From Sarcocystis neurona (taxonomy: Eukaryota > Apicomplexa > Conoidasida > Eucoccidiorida > Sarcocystidae), in contig KL647325.1 in assembly GCA_000727475.1 (NCBI GenBank), positions 547,719 to 611,718 on the forward strand: a DNA stretch of 64,000 nt. The letters run 5' to 3'. This document shows positions 44,865 through 54,419 of this stretch, piece after piece. Both the position numbers and the translations under genes were made by a program. Each line of letters starts with the position of its first letter. The first letter of the stretch is position 1. The notes beneath the pieces are model-generated. The model did no database searches. It was given only the letters and a program-made list of their open reading frames with translations, and was not told where the DNA came from.

Positions 44865-44994
44865 CGCGTCATTCCTGGATAAAGAGGACTATTTCGACCC
44901 ATCTAAAGAGGATCTCCATTCATTTTTGAAAAGACTAGCAGAGCCGGGCATCGATGTATCTCCTCTGTTGACGTGCATCTGTGCCGACATGACG
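44865..44994 (+). CDS. Candidate isolated exon, hypothetical
   Basis: Inside an otherwise gene-poor stretch, a plus frame reads ASFLDKEDYFDPSKEDLHSF then LKRLAEPGIDVSPLLTCICA and DMT. It is followed at 44994/44995 by a plausible donor (GACG|GTAAAT). The segment is acidic, helical-looking and of normal complexity, quite unlike its neighbours. Candidate acceptors (GCGGAAGCGGGCGAG or an earlier CAG) lie just before. It could be an exon of a gene with long introns or a fossil fragment. No family is recognised. Confidence 0.35.
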
Positions 44995-44999
44995 GTAAA

Positions 45000-47900
45000 T
45001 AAGGACGAAAGCAAATTTCCTATATCAGTGTCCGTACCACGTCAAAAGGAACCGCACTGCAAAACACACAGGTGCTCAAACGTACACCTCGACACACAAA
45101 AACACATATGAATGTACATACATGTGGTTGTACTGACTGCTCCATACTCTTCCCTCATTTATATATATATATATATATATACATCAGCATGGCTGCGCCG
45201 ATGAAATGCGCAAATGTACAAGTTAACCCATGCGAACAAACAGAGGTACACCATCGTACGGACGTGAAGACACACTCGTGTACACAAACAACTCGCGGGC
45301 ACACCTGCGCGTCTACTGGTCTGAACACGGTACGAGGTACGGATGCATGACAAGATATACCTATCTCACGTAGTACATGGACAAAGTAGCTGCCCCCATT
45401 CTGCTGCACGCGAATCAGCAAATACCCGTACTACGTGATGCGTACTGTTCACGCAGAAACTACGCGAACCGCCGGGACCTTGGACGCCGGAAATGCTGTT
45501 TCGAGAACTATATGGGAATGCAGGGGGAGACAAAAAGGAAGCCATTTCGAATTCCCCGTCTTCTTGCTAGTGTGAAAACACTAGCAGATATGTAACCTCC
45601 GCGGGAAGCTGTAGGTGTACGAATATATCACTTTTGCATTTGTGAAAAGCTCCTGATTCACACAAGCGTGCATTTCGTGCTTTTCACGTCGGTCTTCCTG
45701 GATGAGTGGAGCTGTGCACTGTAAAAAACAAACTGTACAGATCCGAGGTGTGGAAAAATATCTCTACAGAGATGTCGACGAGAACTTGGCTCCCCCGGTA
45801 CTTGCCCGTGGGGTGTCGTGTAGGGGAGATACGATGCGAGACAGACTGCGTCTGCCTCTGACTAAGTGTGTGGAAGCATGTACACACGTACGGATACACA
45901 CCTTTACGTATACTTTCGTGCACACACGTGTAGATAGACATATTATTCATTTGCATTTGATTCCGCGGAACACCTGGTTAATCTGGGTTGTAACACATCT
46001 GCACACGGGAGTAGATGCGCAAGTCGGAACCTCGACGTTCCAACAGTGCTTGTCCCATGACGTGTGTGGCCGTACGTTGACATGTTTTGTAGAGACTTTG
46101 TTGCCAGCAGAAACTCCTGTACGGACGGGTGGTACCGTGTACGTCTGTGATTCATGCAGTGCCCTCAAAATAAATGTTGAGTTGAGGGATGCATGCACAT
46201 ACGCGTGCGGACGCGCGTGCACGCGTGCTGCCCGGTGTGTTGAACATACACAGATTTAGACATGGACGATAACTGGAAAACCGATGCGTGTGTTGATGAT
46301 AGATTGTGGGGACGTAGTAGCACTGATGCCATCCGCAGAGACCGCACAACACTCTGTTTTTGTTGTTTCACTAGTGCACGGAGCTTGTTTCAGGTGCGAG
46401 TATAACTGCACCACCTATCTTCTTCTGTGGAGTTCCACGCGCTCACTAAAGTCAAGGGTCCCTGAGTTTTTGTGTACATAGACAGAAGTCCAGTGTACAC
46501 AGATACAACCTGCCCAAAATGTGCACGCGTACATACTGATGCGTGGCTTCTCTCGTCGTGAGAGGCGTCCTTCATGTGCGCGTGTCTTCGTGAAGCAAAG
46601 AGGGCTCCCTATCTGCGGTCTTGTCTGCTTACGAACGATGGTGTAGACGTGCACAGACACGGTTGCACCAGTGTATACGTGCGTAAACGTGTGTATACAC
46701 GGAGATATCTGTTACGGACATGCCAATGTGTATGTCCCAATAAAGGCGTGTGTAAGAAGATGTCTGGTCTCTTTTGCGCGGCGGCATATATGCAGGTGAA
46801 AGTCTGCACCTACGTCTATACATGCGAAAGGTTACATCCACTGGTGCACATCCCCGTAAGTTTATCCATCTATGCGTGGTCGGCCCTCGACTCCTTCAGC
46901 TAACGAGTAAACAGGGCAGAGGTCATTGCCCAGTGAGGGCTTGGCAAAAGCGCGCAGATGTGTATGTGTGCCTTTATTTCGAGAAAAGGTAGTCACAGAA
47001 TCGCACGCATACATGCATACGTGTATGTACATATATATATATATATATATGGTAACTGCACATGTGCTCCGTTACTTGCCCGCAGAGGTATTCTCTAGAC
47101 GCAAACACATAACTAGCCGTTTTCTCAGAGGCTACAGGGACGCACAGTTCCGTCACCTTGTTTTTGCTTAGCATGCTCTCCGATATTTCCCAGGAGTAAT
47201 CACTCTCTTTTCAGTGAAATACCTCTTTCTTATCTAAAACGTTACACTGTGATGGATGCCAGTTTCTCCGCAATCACGCTCAAAGATGTGTGCGTACGTG
47301 TGTACCCAGATATACAACGATATGAGATCTTCAGCCTGCGTGCACACAATTGTGCCTGTACGTACAAAGGAAGCTTCCACGATCTGAGTTGTAGCCGTGC
47401 AGAATGCCCGCAAGACGACCTGACACGCAGGCATTATCAGCGGAATAATGACGTGTTGACTCATGTGGCAGACGTCGAGAAACGCGTGTGCTTTATTCGT
47501 ATACAACTGTAATTTAGTGCTCATACAGAACCTCTGCGGTTGAACGGGGGAGTCAACGCGAATATAGACAGGTATGTGCTCAGGAATACACGCGTGTGCC
47601 CGTCAGCTACACACTCAGTCGCCACGTTGGAAGACACCTGTACTCATGCAGAGATACATAGAAGCAGCAAGCGAAATCACTGAAATCATACAGTGTGTTG
47701 ACGCACGTGTGTGTAGACATGTGATAACTGCATGTATACGTGTATTTAAATATCCTGTAGAGTGTACGGATATATGTTTGCCTACGCGTTCGCACGTGTA
47801 GTCTGTACACGCACAATAGCTGCACACACACGTACAACATACATGTACCAGAGGAGTGGTGCGTGGACACATACGTTGTACACGGGTGTAGCGACCATAT

Positions 47901-48995
47901 GCAGACACAGCGAGCTACGCAGGACTACCCTAGTATCTGAACATTGAATGCGAGTATGAGTTGTACGCCTTAACTGCTGTTTTGCTGCAAGCTTTAGCAT
48001 CTGCATAAAGATGCTTCTGCCGCTGCGACGTTGCCAGGTGAAGGATCACGTATATAGATCCGTATGGGGTGGCATTCTCTTCTACGTGACTCTGAAATGA
48101 TAATGTGTTGAGCAGTGCGCGCTGCATCCCCACAGCTTGATCACTGGGCGTATGTACACACACAGCCTGATAACAACAACAACGCAGGACTCGTTTGCAT
48201 TCGTGCTCCTTCTTAGACGTGCAGACTGATACATACATGAAATGTGTAGGTGAGTATGTGCAACATTATAACGGGGGTTTACCCTCGCACATACGTGAAA
48301 TGTCTAGCGAAGTATCCTGGACATCAACCATCTGATCTATCAGCACTCCTTTCTGGCATACTAGGAAGCAGATGCGTTGTTGTATACACGGTAGTCAGAC
48401 GAGATACGTGCGTACGAATGAACATAATTGCTAGCACATAAGCGCACAGAGGAAGTAAACGCACGGACAAATTCGTACGATCTGCGAAGGAAAATACAGG
48501 GGCACCTGCCCCACATACGTTGACAGCGCTGCAATTATCATGTGCAAGCGGCTTCACTAGCACAGATGTAGAATATCCAGAATGCCTCGCGCTGTACCGA
48601 TCGAGCGTTACAGTTCGGTGGAGGCGCAGCAGCAACAGCAGCTACATCATCCCAAAACAAGTATGCGCAGTGTTCCAGGTAAAGTTGCAATCTGCTGATA
48701 CGTAATATGCACGCGTGTGTGCACCGCTACGCCCACCTCCACCCAGCTTTGAGACATACGCATGTATACTGGCACTGTCATTTCCTGCCTGTCCAAACTC
48801 TAAATGAGACACGCAGCAGATAAACGTGTACGCTCGACGTCCTCCTCTGATGCATACCTGCAGTTGTACTGTTAAGCACATGCACACGTCTTGCTGCAAA
48901 AGTTCTGCTCTCAGTTACAATCGTTCAAACCAACCAGAGAGCACAATTCTTCAAAGTAGTTCCCAAAAACTTCATTTCGCTATCCGCTGCGCGCA
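45000..48995. other. Gene-poor stretch
   Basis: No supported gene. A 185-codon plus frame with ATG (45702-46259) reads MSGAVHCKKQTVQIRGVEKY then LYRDVDENLAPPVLARGVSC before turning Thr/His/Val-rich; it is the best candidate but has no corroboration. TA tracts lie at 45161-45181 and 47031-47050. Confidence 0.4.
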
Positions 48996-49159
48996 TTAGG
49001 CAAGTTGCTCGGGGTTCTGTCGATGTGCTGCCGCTGCTACTGCACTCCTGCACACGGTAGACTTCTTTCGTAACGACAGTTTTGCTACTGCTGCTGCCTG
49101 CACCTTACTGCAAACAAGCCTTCTGTTTTCTGCCTTGCTGCTCGGGCCGCTACACTGTC
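48996..49159 (-). CDS. Putative terminal exon, basic protein
   Basis: An excellent minus-strand acceptor (TCTTTTCCTCTACACAG) precedes 49159. The exon reads QCSGPSSKAENRRLVCSKVQ, then AAAVAKLSLRKKSTVCRSAV, and ends HRQNPEQLA at a TAA (48996-48998). It encodes about 54 residues, basic with three cysteines. Earlier exons are probably among the minus-strand frames at 49472-50099. No domain is recognised. Confidence 0.4.
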
Positions 49160-49393
49160 CTGTGTAGAGGAAAAGACGTGTCTGCACGTCCACGGTTGGC
49201 CTCCGTTTTAAAGCCGCTCTTGTATTGACTGGTAGAGAGTGTGTTGCATATTTTGTAAGGACTTCTTGGAAAGGCTGTCTCTACCTACTCTCTTCGGACA
49301 GCAGCTTCGGCAGCCCGGTATATTTATCTCGTGTCGCACCGCAGACAATTAGATAGAAGTTCCAGTGGGGTGAGTGGCGCAGTCGCTCTACGA

Positions 49394-49495
49394 ATGACAC
49401 TGATAGCAGCAGTACTCACAGCAGCAGCACTGGCAGGAGTAGTGTCAGTGGCATCCGTTTGTGCGGCAGCATCAGCGAATTTGTACTTTCGTTAG
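49394..49495 (+). CDS. Very small hydrophobic frame (33 aa), signal-peptide-like
   Basis: ATG at 49394 reads MTLIAAVLTAAALAGVVSVA then SVCAAASANLYFR and a TAG. It resembles a signal peptide with an Ala-x-Ala end or a C-terminal hydrophobic tail. GTA/GCA-rich DNA can produce this by chance, and the strongest neighbouring splice site points to the other strand. Confidence 0.15.
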   Translation: MTLIAAVLTAAALAGVVSVASVCAAASANLYFR

Positions 49496-50099
49496 CTGCC
49501 CAGCGGATACAGCGGCGGCGGAATCTTCAGCAACAATAGCAGCAGCATCAGCGCGCGGGCCGCCACTGCGCTGCATTCGCGTTGGATTTCCCCTGCGTTG
49601 CATTCGCGTTGGATTTCCCCTCTTGCGGATCGACAAGAGGAGGATACAGTAGTCACAGTGCCGCTGGCTTTTTTGCTGCTGGTGCACAAGAATTGTTTCT
49701 GTGGCCCTTCAAATACTGCTGTGGGTCATCTCTGCCGGTGCCAGTGGGATGGATGAGAGAATCACACAGCAGTCACACTGCTGCTGTCGTTTCTCCTGCT
49801 GCTGCCGTACAGGTATTGTTTCCGCAGCTCTACAAGTACTGCTGTGGGGCTTCTCTGCCAGTGTTACTGAGCCCTCTTTCCACGGGTGCTCCTCTGAGCA
49901 TCTGCTGCTATTGTTGCTCTTGCCATCCTGCGTACCGGCTGTCTGGTGGTACCCCTGCAGCGCTGCCTACACGCTGTACTCTGCTCTGGTGCTGCGCCTC
50001 TAGCCTTAGCTGATGGAGCTGCACCTTACGTTCCCTGCTGTTGCGAGCTCGTGTTACTGCCCCTACTCCGTCTGCTGCTACTACTCGTGCTCCTTGCAA
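49472..50099 (-). CDS. Putative exon region, minus strand, Gln/Arg-rich with 40-residue repeat
   Basis: Three minus-strand pieces look protein-like. 49908-50099 reads GARVVAADGVGAVTRARNSR. 49737-49970 reads QDGKSNNSSRCSEEHPWKEG, then TCRAAETIPVRQQQEKRQQQ, and ends HSSI at a TGA. 49472-49687 reads RGNPTRMQRRGNPTRMQRSG and ends GQLTKVQIR. They include two copies of a 120-bp repeat; the second meets TGA where the first has TGT (Cys). The plus strand is continuously open over the same repeat (49582-50013), so strand is not settled. The next exon may be the one at 48996-49159. Confidence 0.3.
49568..49886. repeat. 27-bp and 120-bp tandem repeats
   Basis: A 27-bp unit (GCATTCGCGTTGGATTTCCC core) occurs twice from 49568. 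A 120-bp unit starts at 49647 (CAGTAGTCACAGTGCCGCTG) and 49767 (CAGCAGTCACACTGCTGCTG). Both periods are multiples of three. Confidence 0.8.
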
Positions 50100-50973
50100 G
50101 CTCTGTCATTTTAAGTCATGGTTCCCACTCCCGCTACGCTTTGGTTGTCACTACAAACCACCCTGCGACAATACTGTTTGTGCTCATTATTTCCGTCCTT
50201 GCTGTTGTTCCACTGATATTTTCATCCTTTCTTTTTGTTGGAGACACCACCGCAGCATTCCAACGTATTCTTGTTTGAATCGTGGGGTGACCTCGCAGCG
50301 TTGTTTCGCTTCTGCGTCGCATAGACGTGTAACGTCACTGTATGCAGACGACGGCACACGCGACAGGGTTAGCGTGCATTGCACCATGTACCAGAAAACA
50401 TATACAGAGGAGACCCCAGCGCCGCAACAACGTATGTGTCAGCATGTGTATACGTACATCTGTGCACCTCCTTCCAAGCGTTCGTAAGTAAGCTTCATAT
50501 ACACACGGAATCTGACGTTGGCAGCCGTGTACGTGTACACAGAAGAGGAGCAAGAACCTCAACCTGGGAGCAGAACCGACTTTTACAGCCACAACCGTGC
50601 CTCTGTACGTAGAAGAGGATCAAGATGTTCAGTGCGGGAGTAGATCACCATGGCAAGGGTGATCCAAACGCGCGCCTCAACAGATGCGCGCGCGTAGACG
50701 AATGCGCAGTGCAAGCAGGCAGCAAGACAGGTCCGTCTGCTTAAAAATTCACTTCTGCAGAAGCTCGTGAACATTTGCGACACAACATCCACATGTGTGG
50801 AGAGAGGGAGACAGACGGACGGACATATCGGTGCGCGTATATGTACGCGTTCCGTCGGACCGCCAACTTCTTCTCATCCGTGTGGGTCGGCTACATGTAT
50901 GGCAATAAATAGTATGCATATCCTCGTACCAGCCCGACACAAGAAGACACCGCCGACCTATTATTTCCCTTGA
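50100..50973. other. Non-coding stretch
   Basis: No gene is supported. The frames present are short and of mixed composition, and none has both a start and a protein-like body. Confidence 0.35.
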
Positions 50974-51408
50974 ATGCTGTTACCAACCTTCATTGCCGCA
51001 TACGTGTGTGTCACCCCAAAACGAGCGCCGCCTCGCGCAGCTCGGACAAACAGTGATCAACCTGCCGCAACAGCAAAGGATGTGGAAGAGCGGGCACATC
51101 AGCAGGAGAAGAGAGAGGATGCAGTAGGCAGGAACGGCACGAAGCGAGAAAATGGCGGGAGGAGCGTTGTGGAAAACTGGGGCTGCTGCTGTGTAGGGAA
51201 ACCTCTGTGCTGGACAGCAAAAGACTTCCGTGGGGGACACGGGCGACGGGAGCACACGGAACTGTACATGTCTTTGTCAGCACGCGTACATAGCTATCTT
51301 CAAAGTCGTCTCAACATCTGTGTACTGCGTCATTATCCCCCATGCAGCTGCTGCGGCTGCTATATGGCTGTACACGAGAGGGGACACGCAGCGGCAAGGA
51401 GCATGTAA
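50974..51408 (+). CDS. Hypothetical protein, polar N-terminal half
   Basis: A true ATG at 50974 opens 144 codons starting MLLPTFIAAYVCVTPKRAPP. Residues about 25-75 are hydrophilic with balanced composition (RTNSDQPAATAKDVEERAHQ, QEKREDAVGRNGTKRENGG). The remainder contains several Cys, and GHGRREHTELYMSLSARVHS. It ends at a TAA at 51408, about 90 bp before the end of the minus-strand exon at 51499. Unrecognised; possibly one exon or a chance frame. Confidence 0.3.
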   Translation: MLLPTFIAAYVCVTPKRAPPRAARTNSDQPAATAKDVEERAHQQEKREDAVGRNGTKRENGGRSVVENWGCCCVGKPLCWTAKDFRGGHGRREHTELYMSLSARVHSYLQSRLNICVLRHYPPCSCCGCYMAVHERGHAAARSM

Positions 51409-51498
51409 TACTATCAGAGCGCGCGTGAAGGCCGCAGATACTACTACGACTACTTGGGGCTATACCACTGTTCACCTCCCGTGGCGGTGCTCCTGCTG

Positions 51499-51906
51499 CT
51501 ACGTTAGTAGCGTATTGGACTGCAGCACACTCGCGTATAATAATGGAGCCGCTCCGTAACGCCTTTTCGCGATGGTAGCTCCTGCAGTCTGGCAGAAAAG
51601 CCATTGTCGCCCCTTATCCTGCAGCTCCTGGGTAGGTGGCTGCGTTTCTGTCGCCCACAGTCGTCCGGCGTCGCTTGCCTTGCTGCTGCGCTCAGCGGCA
51701 AGTTTGCTCTGCTGCTGCCAGAACGCGGACAACGCGGTAGTCGATGCTGAAGGACTCTTCAGCACCGTCGCCTCTCCCTTTCTTCCTTCTGGTTGCTGCT
51801 GCTGCTGCAGCACCACGCGCAGAGGAGGCGGAGGAGGAGGCACACCCGACGATACCTCCGCAAACACTGCCCCAGAACGAGTCTCTGCAACCCTGTGTGC
51901 CTCCAC
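51499..51906 (-). CDS. Putative terminal exon, poly-Pro/Gln protein
   Basis: A minus-strand frame of 135 codons from GTG: VAETRSGAVFAEVSSGVPPP, with six prolines, then LRVVLQQQQQPEGRKGEATV, SPSASTTALSAFWQQQSKLA and RQWLFCQTAGATIAKRRYG, ending LQSNTLLT and TAG at 51499. Composition is varied and convincing. The start lies in an upstream exon. Together with 52254-52631, 52883-53215 and 53422-53775 it may form one minus-strand gene. The Leu/Cys-rich plus frame opposite (51572-52600) is read as a shadow. Confidence 0.4.
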   Translation of the reverse strand: MEAHRVAETRSGAVFAEVSSGVPPPPPPLRVVLQQQQQPEGRKGEATVLKSPSASTTALSAFWQQQSKLAAERSSKASDAGRLWATETQPPTQELQDKGRQWLFCQTAGATIAKRRYGAAPLLYASVLQSNTLLT

Positions 51907-52253
51907 TGCTTCTCCGGTGCTGCTCCTGCTGTTGCTCTGCGCCGCTGTCGCTGCGGTGCTGCTCCTGACGTGCCAAGGCTGTTGCTGCGCTACCGCGGCG
52001 GCAGGCGTGCTGCTGCTGCTGCGCTGGCCTGCGAATAATCAACGCGTCCTAGCTCCAGCTGCCGCTGCAGCTGCTGCAGCGCTTCTGCCGGCGTTGTTGC
52101 TGGTGCTACATCCTGTTCATCCTGGCTATATACATACACATACGTATGATCCAGCGCCGCCGTTACTGCGCTTTCTCTGCCCATCCTGTCGCGGGCCCGC
52201 TACGCGCACGCACGCGTCACCTACTGACTGTTCGGGTGCCGACAGCGCGCGCG

Positions 52254-52631
52254 CTACTGCTGCCGCTGCTTCACTGGTGCTGCTGCTGCCGCTGCTGCTG
52301 CTACGGTTCTTCTTGGTGTTTTCCTTTGCATCCACGCAGTTGCAGCTGTGTACACAACGCGTACAGCAAGCCGCTGGCACCGGAAAAGGGCCTCCCGGCA
52401 CAGAGACACTAACTTTTCGTGAGATGCGGTCCTGTTGCGTGCATGCCTCTTTTGCTGCCACGTGTTTTCGTATTCGTGTATCTCAAGTGAGAAAAAGGCC
52501 GCGGCTCCGTCCTGGCGCTGCACTTGCGCGGCTCCTCCTTCCTCTCGGTTTACCGCCGCTGCTGCCGCAGCTGCTTCCGGTTCGCTGGTCTCCCGTGTAA
52601 TTGAGACGTTCCATCCGCGTACCCTGCGCAT
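52254..52631 (-). CDS. Putative internal exon, Ala-rich with polar core
   Basis: A true ATG at 52631, minus strand, 125 codons: MRRVRGWNVSITRETSEPEA, an Ala run, VNREEGGAAQVQRQDGAAAF, then FSLEIHEYENTWQQKRHARN and an Ala/Arg-rich end. A second minus frame over 52126-52461 is equally polar (KENTKKNRSSSSGSSSTSEA). The two overlap in different frames, so a splice junction may lie between them. Coding limits are approximate. Confidence 0.3.
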   Translation of the reverse strand: MRRVRGWNVSITRETSEPEAAAAAAAVNREEGGAAQVQRQDGAAAFFSLEIHEYENTWQQKRHARNRTASHEKLVSLCREALFRCQRLAVRVVYTAATAWMQRKTPRRTVAAAAAAAAPVKQRQQ

Positions 52632-52882
52632 CGCCCGCTGTTGAATCCTGCGCCACTCAACAGATAAAGTTGTCTTTGTGCCGCGTTTGTTTCCGCCGGA
52701 CTATCCGACTCATTAGTGCGTCTGCTCGCTGCTGCCGCTTCGTCGCCTATCGTCATTCTTGTTCACCTACGAACGACTTCTGTGCGTGCCAGTGGTGGTG
52801 GTGGTGCATGCGAAAGAAGTCCCTGCCGGCTCGCCGAGACATTTGCTGCCACCTCCGTGTTCCTCCTGGTATGCTGCCGTTG

Positions 52883-53215
52883 CTAATGACGCCGCCTCGT
52901 CTCTGGCCGGTGCCGCTGCTTCTTTGCTGCTGCTGCTGCATCAGTTTCGGCCGCTGGATAGAGTTCCTGCTGCGCGTGTGTCTCAGCGGTGACGGCGCGC
53001 GGTGAGGTCCTCCTGCTGGCAGCAGGGGCAGCACGAACAGAAGCAGGAGCAGCAGCATTACCAGCAGCGACTCGCGAAGAACCGGCACCACCTCCGGCAG
53101 CATAAGCAGCCTTAGCAACACCAGTGTCTGGCACAGCATCTCTTAGCCGCTGCGGCAGTGGCAGCATGAACAGCTGCCGCGGCGGCAGCAGTCCTACTCC
53201 CAGGGACACCGGCAA
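52883..53215 (-). CDS. Putative internal exon, Ala-rich
   Basis: A 110-codon minus-strand frame includes PLPQRLRDAVPDTGVAKAAY, Ala/Gly/Ser-rich sequence and AVTAETHAQQELYPAAETDA, ending in a basic tail (KKQRHRPETRRRH). A second minus frame (52753-53139) is also open and reads IQRPKLMQQQQQRSSGTGQR. The CAG-to-CTG switch on the plus strand falls inside it (about 52990). The true frame is undecided. Confidence 0.25.
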   Translation of the reverse strand: MPVSLGVGLLPPRQLFMLPLPQRLRDAVPDTGVAKAAYAAGGGAGSSRVAAGNAAAPASVRAAPAASRRTSPRAVTAETHAQQELYPAAETDAAAAAKKQRHRPETRRRH

Positions 53216-53421
53216 AAGCTGCAGGCAGTCATCGACAGCAGCGCAGCAGCTGCTCCGTGCACAACAGCATAACAGCAGAAGCCTCTGCAGGGGCGTCTTC
53301 TTCTTGTTTCGTTTAGTAACTCGGTCGTCCTCAGCCGTCGGTCATTCGAGAAAGTTACTACCTCCTGCCACATCCTCGCACGCATGCTGGTACTGCTGCG
53401 GTTAACAAATCCGCGTATACA

Positions 53422-53775
53422 TCAATATATGTGCATCTGTCCATGTTCGCACTTCCCGCGGCTGCATGTACACATGAAATATTGGCGAAGACCATTGCTG
53501 TCGCTCAGTTGTCCTGCTGTCTGCGACCGTGTCGGGCTCTGAGGGGCAGGCAACCGCTGCTGCGGGCGTGGATATTGGGTCGAGACTTGTTTGCTGCTGC
53601 TGTCGGTTCCCTGTGACTGCTGCCGCTGCTCATGCTGCTGGATCAGCAAAAGACCTGTAGTGCCGATGGCCGCCTTTGCTCCTTGACGGATCTGCGTGCG
53701 CTCTACATCCGTAAATGGAGAAGAAGAAGAGAAAGAAGAAAGCGAGTCATCAGATGCGCACAGAAGCAGGTAGTG
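53422..53775 (-). CDS. Putative exon, Ser/Gln-rich protein
   Basis: An acceptor (CGCAACAACTTCCAG) precedes 53775 on the minus strand. The frame reads HYLLLCASDDSLSSFSSSSP, FTDVERTQIRQGAKAAIGTT, GLLLIQQHEQRQQSQGTDSS, then Pro/Arg/Gln-rich sequence and ends past SDSNGLRQYF. It has good complexity and apparent phospho-acceptor-rich stretches. The exon probably ends at a donor before the TGA at 53422. No domain is recognised; it is probably part of the minus-strand gene extending to 51499. Confidence 0.4.
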   Translation of the reverse strand, partial: HYLLLCASDDSLSSFSSSSPFTDVERTQIRQGAKAAIGTTGLLLIQQHEQRQQSQGTDSSSKQVSTQYPRPQQRLPAPQSPTRSQTAGQLSDSNGLRQYFMCTCSRGKCEHGQMHIY

Positions 53776-54416
53776 CTGGAAGTTGTTGCGGTGTATATAC
53801 ACTCCGACTGCTCGTTTTCTCGACTCGCTGCCGCTTTCCTGTGGTGCTGGTGGGGTCTTTCAATAACGGTGTGAAACTTCTTCACGTTCTGTGTACATGC
53901 GACGGTGCTGTAGGCAATTTCACTGCAACAACGCCGAGCCCTGCAGCAGCGGCGAATGGAGCAGCAGCTGCTGCTGCAGCAGCAGTAGATACACGTGCTG
54001 CAAGAACTGAACTTCCTCTTGAAGCGGTCAGCGCAGCAGCTGGTGTAGCTCCGGTTGCACCTGCTGCAGTGGCCCTTCTTGTTGCACGTGGAGCCGACGA
54101 GACCCTGCTCACAGCAGCAGAAAGACGCGCGGAATGGCCACAGCCGGTGGGGAAGGAGCAGCGCGGAAGACTGCGGCAGGACGTCGTGCAACTGCAGCTG
54201 ATGCCGCAGCCCCTGCTACGCACTGCGTGTCTGACTTGCGCCTCCGTCAGCAACAGCAGCTGCTCTACCCGCCCGTCGCTGCAGCAGCAGCACAGGCTGC
54301 GCAAGACGCTCTTTTGTTGCGGCCTCGCTGCTGCGGCCGGCTGCAACGTTCTTTGCCGGATAGTCCTCGCGCACGTCCAACGTCGTCATAGCCGCAGCAG
54401 CGGCGTCTCACCGTAG
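53715..54416 (+). CDS. Putative Ala-rich protein, plus strand
   Basis: A true ATG at 53715 opens 233 codons beginning MEKKKRKKKASHQMRTEAGS. After a hydrophobic/Cys region it reads VGNFTATTPSPAAAANGAAA, a poly-Ala tract, DTRAARTELPLEAVSAAAGV and VARGADETLLTAAERRAEWP. The C-terminal third is Gln/Leu/Cys-rich. The frame from about 53900 to 54150 looks most like coding. It overlaps the first bases of the minus exon at 53422-53775, so the N-terminal part may be wrong. Unrecognised. Confidence 0.3.
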   Translation: MEKKKRKKKASHQMRTEAGSAGSCCGVYTLRLLVFSTRCRFPVVLVGSFNNGVKLLHVLCTCDGAVGNFTATTPSPAAAANGAAAAAAAAVDTRAARTELPLEAVSAAAGVAPVAPAAVALLVARGADETLLTAAERRAEWPQPVGKEQRGRLRQDVVQLQLMPQPLLRTACLTCASVSNSSCSTRPSLQQQHRLRKTLFCCGLAAAAGCNVLCRIVLAHVQRRHSRSSGVSP

Positions 54417-54419
54417 CAG

